Positions 53,993 to 64,000 of a stretch of DNA of 64,000 bases are shown one piece after another; the first letter of the stretch is position 1; every line of letters starts with the position of its first letter. The stretch covers positions 372,001-436,000 of the forward strand of contig JAHLKF010000004.1 in the NCBI GenBank assembly GCA_025558075.1, written 5' to 3'. Made by a program: the position numbers and the translations under genes. The notes under the pieces are model-generated. The model was not told the DNA's origin. It worked only from the letters and a program-made list of their open reading frames with translations, and searched no databases. This DNA comes from Gaertneriomyces semiglobifer (lineage: Eukaryota; Chytridiomycota; Chytridiomycetes; Spizellomycetales; Spizellomycetaceae).

Positions 53993-55816
53993 ATGAATCC
54001 GTCCGTACCACGACATGGCATGTTTGCCGATGATACCGGCGTACCAAATTATGAGGATGATCTGGAACTGGACGACGACATCAATGAACTATTGCCATCT
54101 GATGATTTGTATGGCGACCTTTCTCCGCGACGACGTTCGAATTCGGGAAGCTTCGACTTCGCACCACAAGCTCACCTCTTTCCGCTGTCCCGGACCTTGT
54201 CAAAGTTCGATACCGATCTTCCTAAGAATCTGACTTTCTGGTCCGGCTTAGCCATCATCATTGGAATGAGCATAGGTAGCGGCATATTTGCTTCAGGAGG
54301 TCCCGTGTTTCGTTACGCCGGATCGGCTGGAGCAGCGCTGCTTGTTTGGCTGATCGCAGGACTACTGGCACTCACTGGGGCAGTGTGCTACGCTGATTTG
54401 GGAACCTCAATTCCTTCTTCTGGAGGAGAACATGCCTACTTGGAGCGCGCGTTTGGTTCTTTACCAGCGTTTCTGTTTGGCTGGACGGGCGCTACCATTA
54501 CACGACCTGCCTCCATTGCTATTATTACCGTTGTTTGCGCGGAGTATATAGCGCGCATGCTGCTGCATGGCGGTTCGGCATCCAGTGAACCCCCTGCTTG
54601 GCTCATCAAAGCATTGGCATGTCTCTGCATTGCAGTCTTAACCGGTGTCAACTGTTATTCCGCGAAGCTTGGTGCTTTAGTACAGGACGTTTTTGCTGTG
54701 GTTAAAGTAATTCTCTTGGTGGCAATTGCGACAGTGGGACTGGTGGAAATCGGTAAAGCCGGGGTCCGAGACAATGCACATCCATTGAATTGGAATAATC
54801 TCTTTGAAGGAAGCTCCACAAGCTTATCGGCATACTCACTTGCGCTATATCAAGCCTTGTGGGCCTATGATGGGTGGAATAACCTCAATATTGTCACCGG
54901 TGAACTGAAGAATCCATCCAGAGACCTTCCAAAAGCCATCATCACAGGGTAAGTGCTACAAGTCGCTTATGAGATGCATGTGCCAAACTAACCTTACTTA
55001 TCAGACCATGCGTTGTGACAATTTGCTATCTCCTTGCTAATGTGGCGTTTTATACTGCTTTACCCGCTGATGTGCTGTTGAGGACCAATTCAATAGCGAT
55101 GGATTTCGGCAAGCATGTGATGGGAGGCAATTTCGGGGGACTGGCTATATCGCTTGCCGTAGCTCTTTCGACGGCGAGCGCAGCTAGTGCAGCCATATTT
55201 ACTGGTTCACGGGTTTCCTACGTTGCTGGGAAATCTTTGTACCTCCCGGCGTTCCTGGCGACCATTCATTCAAAGTACCGGACACCGTTCAATGCACTCA
55301 TTGTACAGTCATTGATTGCCACAGTACTGGTTCTTATTGGATCTTTTACCAGTCTCGTAAATTTTTATTCAATGGTGGCATGGCTGTTCTACCTCATGGC
55401 CATCTTGGCCTTGGTAGTCTTACGGTGGACGGAACCCCATCTTGAACGCCCTTTCAAGGTGTGGATCGCAATGCCGATCGTGTTCGCATGCTCAACAGCT
55501 TTCCTTCTGGTGCTCAGTGCCATGGAGGCCCCATCCCAGGCGATAGCGGCTGTTCTGTTTATTTTGTCAGGCTGCCCAGTGTGGTGGGTGGTCGTCAAGA
55601 GAGGATTCTCGTGGGAATGTAAGTCATTATATACATGCCTCAATGACTGGACAACGGGCAGAGATATTGATTCTTTTTTTCATTTCAGACATGGGATCAA
55701 AATGCGTCGAGCTTATTCCAGGTTATCATTATTTATCATCAACGGGAGATCGAGGGAAGTACCAACCCCAGTCATCACATGACGAAGGATTAGAATTGGT
55801 GGAAGCACATAGATAA
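53993..55816 (+). CDS. L-type amino acid transporter (APC superfamily)
   Basis: Three exons (53993-54948, 55005-55618, 55689-55816) give 565 aa with about 12 membrane spans. An acidic cytosolic N-terminus (DDLELDDDINELLPSDD) leads to LTFWSGLAIIIGMSIGSGIF, the APC signature with the G-S-G-I-F substrate loop, then YADLGTSIPSSGGEHAYLER, FLFGWTGATITRPASIAII, SLALYQALWAYDGWNNLNIV and TGELKNPSRDLPKAI. This matches the LAT/y+LAT heteromeric transporter light chains and fungal LAT-like permeases. The third exon is soluble and reads GSKCVELIPGYHYLSS. The start at 53993 has a Kozak-like context; a TTG lies upstream in frame. A partner heavy chain is not encoded here. Confidence 0.92.
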
Positions 55817-55983
55817 GCATCTTCTGCTGCAAGCAGCCATTACATTTCATATTAGTATCTTAATGAGCCGCATTCACCTTTCCCTGAGGGAATGCTGAAA
55901 CCGCAGTGTGGATCCACGCTCCCGCAAGGGTGGGCAATGGCACATTCAGAACCGCACTGTCTGGACCCATCTTGTTTATCACC

Positions 55984-57207
55984 TTACTGCGGAATTTTTA
56001 GGAGAAGCTTGCCGATTGTGTTGCGGCTCTGAATATCCTAAACAAAGCTTAGCAGGTCATTGCCGCGGAAGCGCGGTGAACATGTCGGCTTACTGTATGA
56101 GCTTCAGCTGCGTCCGACAGATCGTATATTCGATGAATCAGTACCCGTGCTTCAGCACTGCCGATCCATTCGAATAACTCGCTTGTGTACATTTCAAATT
56201 CTTCTCGGGTAGCTGTCACCTGCATCAGCGGCGGTCTAGCGGTACGGCTTATAAGGATTCTACTTACCGATATATGCGAAAAGTTGTGGCCGACAAACTT
56301 TCACATTTTTCGGAGTAGCTCGGTACAAATCAAACGCTGGCACTTTACCGCTTGCATTCCCATAAGTGACTAGCGTGCCCTTGCGCCTCACTACGTTCAA
56401 GGCCCCATCAAAGGTATCCTTGCCGACGCTATCGAGTACTACATTCACACCTTGGCCGTTCGTGATGTGTAACACGTTCTCCTCCCAACCCTCATAACCA
56501 ATAGCAAAGTCTGCACCCAATGACTTGATTAGGTCTCTCTTCTCTTGAGAACTAGCAGTCCCGATGACGGTTGCGCCGCGTCTCTTCAGAAGCTGAACCA
56601 AATAACAACCAACACCACCCGCTGCTGCTGTCACAAGAACAGTATCTCCCTTTTCGACTTGACCAGCTTCGTCAATGAGAGTAATGGCAGTCAGCCCTTG
56701 CAGGAGAGACGCTGCTCCGTATCCATCTTTGATGTGGTCGGGGACTTTGGAAACATTTACTTCGGGCACATCGCTGTACTGCGTGTAAGAGCCGCTTCCA
56801 CCGAGGTATGCAACCCGATCTCCAACTTGAACACTGCTGACATCTTTCCCGACGGCGACAACCATGCCTTCGCCTTCCTTTCCGGGAACATAGGGTAGAG
56901 GTGTCGGGTAGAGACCAGTACGAAAGTATGTATCAATGTAGTTTATTCCGGCATACGTATTTTTCACCAAAACGCCTGAACTGGATACAGTAGGAACCGG
57001 AAGATTATCTCGCAGTTTAAGAACTGATGGATCGCCCGTTTGAAGGATCTGGATCCCCGTTTGGACAGAAGGGAGGTTTGACGACATACCTATGAAGCGG
57101 CGAGAGGAGGCTATCCGAGTGGAGGCTTTCTTGGCTGCTAGCTTGCAAGAAATCCGAACTGACAGCAAATTGTACATATGGCGTCCGTACGTCGACAGCA
57201 TCTTCAA
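55984..57207 (-). CDS. ZTA1: Quinone oxidoreductase (zeta-crystallin type)
   Basis: Three exons (57207-56268, 56212-56094, 56037-55984) give 370 aa. An NADPH-dependent medium-chain reductase of the QOR class: NTYAGINYIDTYFRTGLY, PLPYVPGKEGEGMVVAVGKD, VLVTAAAGGVGCYLVQLLKR (nucleotide-binding Rossmann motif), IGTASSQEKRDLIKSLGADF, GVNVVLDSVGKDTFDGAL, and a C-terminus HTDIQSRNTIGKLLLKIP. The extra 40 residues at the N-terminus (SVRISCKLAAKKASTRIASS) look like a mitochondrial presequence; an internal Met before SSNLP would give a cytosolic form, a pattern known for dually located enzymes. Exons 2 and 3 are short and were placed by the family's C-terminal order. Introns are 55-56 bp. Confidence 0.9.
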
Positions 57208-57349
57208 GGGTTCACAAGAAGAATGTTGGGCGTCGTTTGTTCATCGGACGCTGCATTCACGCGTGATGGCGGAGTCATGGAAGCATCGGTTATCGATACG
57301 CAATGCTGGAGAAGGATTTTGTGGAGAGTCTTCGGTTGTGCGATCGCAA

Positions 57350-58432
57350 ATGCACGGCAGCAGCAGCATGGACCCATTCGAAACGTTCAAAATCGACCGA
57401 ACAGCGCCAATCCACTCCCAAGAGCGATTCCCATGTCCAAAATGTTCAAAACGGCAAAAGGGTAGGTGCGCCGAAGGACCCAAGGCATGAGTGTCGTCTT
57501 ATGTTCTGAGATCATCCACTCTAGTATACTGTCCGCGATGCTTCGTACCGTTAGGTCATTCGCCTCCGACGGTCACGCTGCCGGTGCCTGTTGATATGTA
57601 TGTGTACCCTGGCCCCCTGAATTTCAAAAAATGTTTGTTTATTTGTTTTAGGCAGATATCGTGACCCGCGAGAGACAGAAGGGAAAAGTACGTCTGCTCA
57701 CGCCAAAATATTGGCAGGAGATGATGTGACTATCAAGGTAAAGTGCAAGGCCCTAAAGCTTTTTTTTCATGTGATACTCACAGCGGACAGATAGAGAATA
57801 TCATCAGCCACACTTTAGAAACCAGCATTATTGACGACTATGCAAACCCTGAGCGAGTCTTGTTACTATTTCCTTCCAAAGTAAGGAGCGTAGGTCACAT
57901 TCCTTACTGGAATGGTTGTGATCTGACAGGGTACTACTGTAGGAAAGTGTTCCACTTCAAGAAATTCCCCGTAACTCCTTCGACCGGTGGGTCATTTCAG
58001 TACTCCGTCATCTTCCGGTTGCGACATTGTCTGACCCTGTTCTTTAGGCTCATAGTACTTGACGGGACTTGGAAGCAGGGGCGTGCCATGGCTAATTCTA
58101 TCTCCAAAAACGGCCTTCGCTTCCGTCATGTCCGTATCCACGAAAGACAGACATTGTTCTGGCGCCATCAGCCTTTTGGTGAATCACATCTCTCCACAAT
58201 TGAAGCGGTGTATTGGTTCTTCAGAGACTATCATGAAGCGTATTGTTCCACTGCATACAATGGCTCATATGACAATCTTCTTTTCTACTTCAAGTACCAA
58301 TGGGAATTGATTCAAGGTTTCTATCGAGCGAATCCGACCCGGACATTTACGCAACGGAAGCTCGATTGGGGGAGTTACATCCGCTACGATGAAGAAGAAC
58401 CATCTCGATCCCAGGGGAACGAAGCGTCCTGA
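57350..58432 (+). CDS. DTWD1-type tRNA-uridine aminocarboxypropyltransferase
   Basis: Six exons (57350-57461, 57525-57597, 57656-57737, 57791-57880, 57943-57986, 58048-58432) join to 261 aa. Two zinc-type cysteine pairs are visible, FPCPKCSKRQ and YCPRCFVPLG, as in DTWD1. Then HAKILAGDDVTIK, PERVLLLFPSK, and the DTW domain core RLIVLDGTWKQGRAM, followed by GESHLSTIEAVYWFFRDYH and a C-terminal helix. The family transfers an acp group from SAM to a tRNA uridine (acp3U). The 44-bp exon 5 bridges FPSK to the core. The start is uncertain: an in-frame ATG lies at 57368, and another frame opens at 57303. The intron before IENIISHTLE has two nearby acceptors. Confidence 0.82.
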
Positions 58433-58677
58433 ACTGAATGAATTGGATCAAAATCTGTCGTGTAGAAACGTAAATGGCTCTGTCATCACACATGCTATTG
58501 TTTGCACGACGCAGTTTGAATACGAGAACTAGACTTAAAAATTCCAAAATCGTCAAATGAGACGTTGTGGCGTATAATGTCCGACATCTGGACTTCTTCG
58601 CGTGAATCTCCTCTGCTCCTTAACACACGAGTGGAACCACTTCCACATAGAAGCTTTATATCGCATCCGTCCCCAGG

Positions 58678-61600
58678 ATGCTATCTCATATAGGCAACTC
58701 ACAGGTTGGCATCAAAGATGGGACGTCCTTTCAAGCGTCGCAATCACTTTCAAATGAACGGGCAGTTCGTTCGAGACCAGCGGATCCAAGCGCCAAACCT
58801 AGGTTGGTGATCTCAAAAATGGTTCTCAAAAATTTCAAAAGTTATGCGGGCGTCGTGGAAATTGGGCCATTCCATAAGGTATTCCTGAAATATACGTCCT
58901 GCCATGCGTACCCATATGAGTGATAACACTACTCCTTATTTGTACAGTCTTTCACGTCCATTGTGGGGCCAAATGGTTCTGGCAAATCCAACGTAATCGA
59001 CTCTCTCCTCTTCGTTTTCGGGTTCAAAGCCAAAAAAATGCGTCAAGGCAAACTGTCCGAACTTATTCATAACTCGATGCACCATCAGAATTTGAGTTCA
59101 TGTAGCGTGGAAGTTCATTTCCGAGAGATTATCGACCTGGTAATTACCTCCTCGCGAACCGCACTCCTCGTGGATAGGTGCTTATACGCGCTCTCATTTA
59201 AAGCCAGGCCCCGATGCATTTGATGTGGTGCCAGAATCGGAACTCGTAGTTTCCAGGACAGTCGAGCGTGGTGCTGGAGAGAAGACGCCTGACAAGAGTA
59301 CCTATCGGATTAACGGACGAACGAGTACTTTCACTGAAGTGACCAGCTTGCTGAAGGGGAAGGGTGTTGACCTTGACCATAAGCGTTTCTTGATCTTGCA
59401 GGTTCGGTCCGTCTGATTGCGGAGAAAGCTTCGAAACATTAACCATATCATTCAGGGAGAAGTAGAATCCATTGCTTTGATGAAGCCAAAAGCGCAAAAT
59501 GAACATGAAGATGGATTGCTCGAGTATCTTGAGGACATTATAGGGACTTCTCGGTATAAGGAACCGATTTCGGAAGCCAGTGCGAAGCTGGAAGCGTTGA
59601 ATGAAGCAAGAACGGAAAAGCTTAACCGTCTAAAATTTGTTGAACGCGATAAGGACTCTTTGGAGGTATGCCCCCTTTTTATTGTCGTTGAGCAATGTGA
59701 AACTAACAGCAGTGCAGGATGGTCGCAGGGCTGCCGAAGCATTTGTTACTGCTGAGAATCAACTGGTAACTAAGAAGAATGAACTTTACCATGTGTACAT
59801 TGCCGAGTACTCTAAAGACCTCGAACGCCTCACCGCCGAATGCGAAACTCTAGCTGCGCGCAGGGAAGGCGAGCGACAAAAGCTCACAGGATTGACTGAT
59901 GAAGTTCGCACGCTTGAGAGTACACATAGATCTCTACAAAAGGATTACAACTCGTTAAATCACAAGACGTCGGCGGTGCGCCAAGAACTCCAGAAATATG
60001 AACGGGCGGAAGTAGAATTGAAAGAGAAAGATTCTCACTTGAAGAAAAAAGTAAAAAAGTTGACCGCTACACTACAGAAGGAAACGTCTGAGCGTTCTGA
60101 GCACTCAAACTGGATAAAGAACTTCGACTCTGATCTGGCCAAGGCTCGTTCAGAGGCAGAGCAACTTGCGGCTCAGCTGTCAAAGGAAGAACAGGCGTTG
60201 GAGAAGATCCGGGACAGCTTAAGAGGGAAAACGGAAGTATTTCAGAAACAAATTGAGAAAAAGCAGGAAGAATTGGCGCCATGGATGGAGCGAGTTAATG
60301 AATGCAATGCCTATTTAGACGTTGTTTTGAGCGAGAAAAAATTGCTCGAGGAACGAATGGATAGTAGCAAGAACATATTGAAGGACGCGGAACAAAACGT
60401 CCTGGAAATCCGAGCAACGTATTCGCAGAAGGTGAGGTGGCATGCTTGATTTCAACTTCACGACAGCACTGAATAGTTTCGCGGACAGCGCAAACACTAC
60501 GTCGAACTTAAAGCTCAGTGGGAGGAGCTACAGCAACAGCTGACTGCTTTACAGCAAAGCAAACCGGTACATACCAAGAGCGAAGCTCAGGCTCGCCAGG
60601 CGCTAGGTGAAATACGGCAGAAAGCTGATGAGGCACGGGTAGCGATGCAAAAAGCCCAAAATCGCGGCAATGTCTATACTGCTTTGATGCAACAGAGTGC
60701 AGCAGGAAGGATTCACGGCATTTGTGTAAGACGCGCTTGGTGTTTGTTTCCTTAACAGGCACCTGACTTTCTTCGTAGGGCCGTCTTGGTGATCTTGGAC
60801 TTATTGACGAGAGGTACGATGTGGCTGTCACAACAGCTTGTGGTAACCTGGACAATATTGTCGTGGAAACGGTTGAAGCTGGGCAGAAGTGTATCGAGTA
60901 TCTGCGGAAAAATGGGGTCGGACGAGCAACATTTATCTGCCTCGACAGATTGAAGAAATATGACATGTCGCCGATTGAAACACCACAAAATGCACCGCGC
61001 TTATTTGATCTTATTAAACCTAAACACCCAAGATACGCTCCTGCATTTTACAATGGTGTTGGCAACACTTTGGTAGCTCAAGACTTGGAGCATGCTAATC
61101 GCATTGCATTCGGCGCGCAACGTTGGAGGGTCGTTACCCTGGATGGCCAGTTGATTGATCAGAGTGGTGCCATGAGCGGTGGCGGAACACAAGTCAAACG
61201 AGGCGGCATGGGCTCTAAATTTGGTGCGGACGAAGTAACCAAGGACACTGTCGTTAAGCTCGAGCAGGACAAGAGGCATGCAGAGATCAAATTACAGGAG
61301 TTAGTAAAGCATCAGGAGGAAATAGATGCGAAGATTACCGAGCACATGCAACTCTTGGAGCCGTTAGAGGTCGATTTACAAAAATTGAAAATGGAGATCA
61401 ACTCCTTGACGGCGGAGATGAGTGACGCTGAGAAGCATGTTGCTGCCGTTAGAGCGCAACATCGGGAACCCAGTACCGAGGATCTCGACCGCGTTGCAGA
61501 GTTGAACGAGGTGATGAAGAAGGCAAATCGCGAGATCGAGAAATTGAAGCAAGGCATGTCGGGGCTGGAAGCGGAGATAGAGGTGTTGCAGAATAAGATA

Positions 61601-62855
61601 TTGGACGTTGGTGGTGTGAGGCTGCGGTCTCAACAAGCCAAGGTCGATGGAATCAATGAACAGATAGAGTTTACAAATACTAAGATTACCAAGCTACAAG
61701 TTGAGAGGACCACTCGTGACAAGAGCCTGACGAAACTCATGAAAAGCATATCAAAATGCGAGCAGGAGTTGGAGAGTATCAATTCCGAAGCAGCGAGTAT
61801 CCAAGGAGACCTCTCAAGGCAACGACAGGCAGCAGAAGAGTTTAAAGCGAAGCTTGCCGAGGTTGTAGAAGTATTGGAGAATAAGGGCGAAGAATCGGAG
61901 AATATTAAGCGGGAATTAGAGGAGAAAACCGCCTTGGTCAATGAAGTTCGAAAGACGGAAGTGGAAATCGCTGCCCAGTTAGCGAAGTATGTAGAGGAAG
62001 GGCAGGCGAAAAGCAAGCAGAAGAGATATTACGAGAAAGAAATCACCACGAATCTTCAATTCCAGCGAACTGGTTTGGATGAGGAAGAGGAAGAGCTGGT
62101 TTTAGAGACATTCACGGTCGAACAGGTGGCAGCGATGGACAAACAGGCAATTGAACATGACATTAAAAAGCTACAAGACAAAATCGCCGAAGGTACCCCC
62201 AACTTGAGCGTCCTTGCGGAGTATCGGCAGAAGATGAATGCTTATTTGGAAAGAGCGAAAGATTTAGATGAGATTACTCAATCACGGGACCAAGCCAAAC
62301 AAGCATATGATGAGCTGCGAAATCAGCGGTTGGCAGAGTTCATGGAGGGTTTTACGGCCATTTCCCAAAAATTGAAGGAAATGTATCAAATGATCACAAT
62401 GGGGGGCAATGCCGAGCTGGAACTTGTGGATAGCCTGGATCCATTCTCTGAGGGTATCATTTTCTCTGTCATGCCGCCAAAGAAGAGCTGGAAGAACATC
62501 TCCAACCTGTCAGGCGGTGAGAAAACGCTTTCATCGCTGGCATTGGTATTTGCTCTCCACCACTTCAAACCAACACCTTTGTATGTTATGGATGAGATCG
62601 ATGCTGCGCTTGATTTCAGGAATGTGTCCATCGTTGCCAGTTACATCAAGGAGCGGACGAAGAACGCGCAATTTGTCATCATCAGTCTGCGAAACAATAT
62701 GTTCGAACTAGCGGATCGGCTAGTAGGAATCTATAAGGTGAGACGTATCACATACGTGTCTGTCAGTGCCAGCAACGTTAACGTTCTGTTTTCCCTCTTA
62801 ATAGACGGAAAATACCACCAAGAGCATCACCATCAATCCTACAGCAGTTGCGTAA
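58678..62855 (+). CDS. SMC4: Condensin subunit Smc4
   Basis: Eight exons (58678-58878, 58948-59139, 59204-59401, 59456-59665, 59718-60431, 60489-60725, 60779-62737, 62805-62855) give 1253 aa. The head has KMVLKNFKSYAGVVEIGPFH, Walker A GPNGSGKSNVIDS, and GKLSELIHNS. The first coiled coil runs to about residue 600, with the hinge in GRLGDLGLIDERYDVAVTTA and GAMSGGGTQVKRGGMGSKFG. The second coil is followed by the signature NLSGGEKTLSSLALVFALHH, Walker B LYVMDEIDAALDFRNV, and FVIISLRNNMFELADRLVGI, the Smc4-type ending. Smc4 pairs with Smc2 and compacts chromosomes in mitosis. All seven introns fall between codons. The ATG at 58678 gives a shorter N-terminus than many Smc4 proteins; an upstream exon is possible. 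Confidence 0.95.
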
Positions 62856-63049
62856 CGGCAGCTTCGATGTATCCTTTGTCTGAATCGTCATAACATAGAC
62901 GATTGTATATAAACAATTTAAATAGAAAATGTGAATAGTGACAACTGCCTAAATATTGAACATCCATGGGTCACGATAACTTAATTGAATGAAGATGGGT
63001 TGGATTCAATTCCCAACTGATGGGCGCTCTAGATGGGGTTTCGTACCGA

Positions 63050-64000
63050 TCAGTGGATATTGTAACACTTCGATGGACCGTAGCGACATTCTTCTCCATA
63101 ACTGCATGATGAAAGATTACAAACGTAAGTAGGTGCCGGGGATATGAATAGATACCAGGAGCAGCGACTTACGGGCACGTGATATGGTAAGGGCACCCTG
63201 AGGCCTTGTTGGCACACTTGGCACCAAATATGCACTCAAGCTTTCGTTTCGTAGGCTTTTCCTTCTTTTTCTCCTTCTTCGACTGCACCGGCACGAAGTC
63301 TGCAAGCGTAGGCACGTGTGCGTGCTTTTCGGAGTGCTTGGCAGAAGGCCGTAGCCGTCGGGCTTCGGCAGCAGGTGAGTCATTTGGGGTCAAGAACATG
63401 CCAGTTGGGACGAACTCGACCGCTTCAGGATTCAACAAGGGCGATGGCGGAGAGGGCAAGACAAATGTGGGATCCAACGGAGATAACGGTTGCGTGATCG
63501 CAGGCACAGAGATATAACTTATGTCCGTCGGTAGGAATGACGGGACAAATTCCGCCGCCATAGGATTAAGCGACGGAGACACAGGTGTGGCTGGAGCCGA
63601 AGGGACGAATTCAGGTGCGGCGACATTCAAGCATGCTCCAGCATTGTCTGTTCCGGTCGCTTCGGCGCTAACGGTAGCCGTACAATCCGTCACCTCCGCG
63701 GTGGAAATTGCGTGACCGTCAGGCAAGATAGGTTCGTCCGCGCTTTCCACAATCACTGGTGCAACAATACGATCGGTAGTTGGCACTTGTTCCAAGTCTT
63801 CCTCGTCTGTGTCATCGCTCTGCTCGTGAACAGTCGTACGCATCTGATGACGAGAACTTGAAGCATTTCCCACCATTTCGTCGATTACAGTCCGGACAGT
63901 TGGTAACACTTCAGGGACTTTCTCTCTACCAACGTTTATTTGGGTTGATGACCATGTGTCCTCATCGTTTTGCTCAACAACGCCTTCATGGCGCTGGTGC
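63050..64000 (-). CDS. CCCH zinc-finger protein with three PAM2-like motifs, partial
   Basis: The gene runs off the right edge; the frame is open from 64000 to about 63176, then continues after an intron (donor GTAAGTCG, acceptor CATGCAG) to the stop at 63050-63052. The end reads CIFGAKCANKASGCPYHITC, then CPYGEECRYGPSKCYNIH: one or two CCCH-like zinc fingers across the intron. Upstream are three copies of a short motif: CLNVAAPEFVPSA (63633-63598), SLNPMAAEFVPS (63573-63538) and LLNPEAVEFVP (63438-63406), with a weaker ADFVPVQ. These fit the PAM2 consensus x-x-L-N-x-x-A-x-E-F-x-P, which binds the MLLE domain of poly(A)-binding protein. A basic KKEKKKEKPTKRKL segment lies between. A cytoplasmic mRNA-decay or poly(A)-associated role is inferred. 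The N-terminus is missing. Confidence 0.75.

Noticed and set aside
55850..56180. Plus-strand frame between transporter and quinone reductase
   Set aside because: It overlaps the last two exons of the quinone reductase on the other strand, which are supported by conserved residues.
1..64000. CRISPR arrays, insertion sequences, retrotransposons, phage genes
   Set aside because: No regularly spaced repeats, terminal inverted repeats with a transposase, reverse transcriptase or phage proteins were seen.

Overview
This is nuclear DNA of a fungus, most likely a zoosporic (flagellated) true fungus of the chytrid type. Genes are dense and protein-coding. Introns are short (mostly 52-80 bp, GT-AG, pyrimidine-poor, often with a CTAAC-like branch site). 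The content is fungal (TVP18, a GPI-type chitin deacetylase, Atp14, MRPL31, RRG7-like, Hst3/4-type sirtuin), and two genes, CCDC57-like and CFAP20DC-like, belong to cilium/centriole families that non-flagellated fungi lack. No rRNA, confident tRNA, CRISPR array, phage or intact transposon was seen. All coding calls come from reading translations, joining exons by frame and splice signals, and recognising families; nothing was searched against a database.

Layout. 1-13 kb: a partial basic protein, TVP18, a tetraspanin, poly(A) polymerase, the CCDC57-like coiled-coil protein, an RRG7-like mitochondrial nuclease-fold protein, a chitin deacetylase and SFT2. 12.6-15.9 kb: a gene-poor island with a TATA box, a telobox-like 13-mer and open but frame-broken coding remnants. 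15.9-28.9 kb: MSP1, TRM4/NSUN2, V-ATPase subunit C, valyl-tRNA synthetase, clamp-loader subunit Rfc3/RFC5, ATP synthase subunit h. 29-43.7 kb: a sirtuin, a small unknown gene, EMG1, FCP1, mitochondrial MetAP with microexons, MRPL31 (three small exons), ELP4, a small unknown gene and the CFAP20DC-like gene. 43.7-45.5 kb: a long upstream region with simple repeats. 45.5-64 kb: long-chain acyl-CoA synthetase, a sodium/solute symporter, LAMTOR2, a PPR protein, an L-type amino acid transporter, quinone oxidoreductase, DTWD1, SMC4, and a CCCH zinc-finger protein with three PAM2-like motifs that runs off the right edge.

Genes are arranged as ordinary single eukaryotic units, often tightly packed: EMG1 and FCP1 stop codons lie 43 bp apart, and FCP1/mitochondrial MetAP and MRPL31/ELP4 share divergent promoters of 160 and 181 bp. 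There is no operon-like system. Themes recur without a single pathway: mRNA 3'-end and transcription (PAP1, FCP1, the PAM2/CCCH protein), tRNA/rRNA modification (TRM4, DTWD1, ELP4, EMG1), mitochondria (MSP1, ATP14, MetAP1D, MRPL31, PPR, RRG7-like), chromosome maintenance (RFC, SMC4, HST), Golgi/vesicle traffic and nutrient sensing (TVP18, SFT2, LAMTOR2), and cilium. The best leads for something undescribed are the PAM2/CCCH protein, the two consecutive microexons, the decayed island at 13.7-15.2 kb, and the small spliced genes at 31.1-31.6 and 40.3-40.6 kb.
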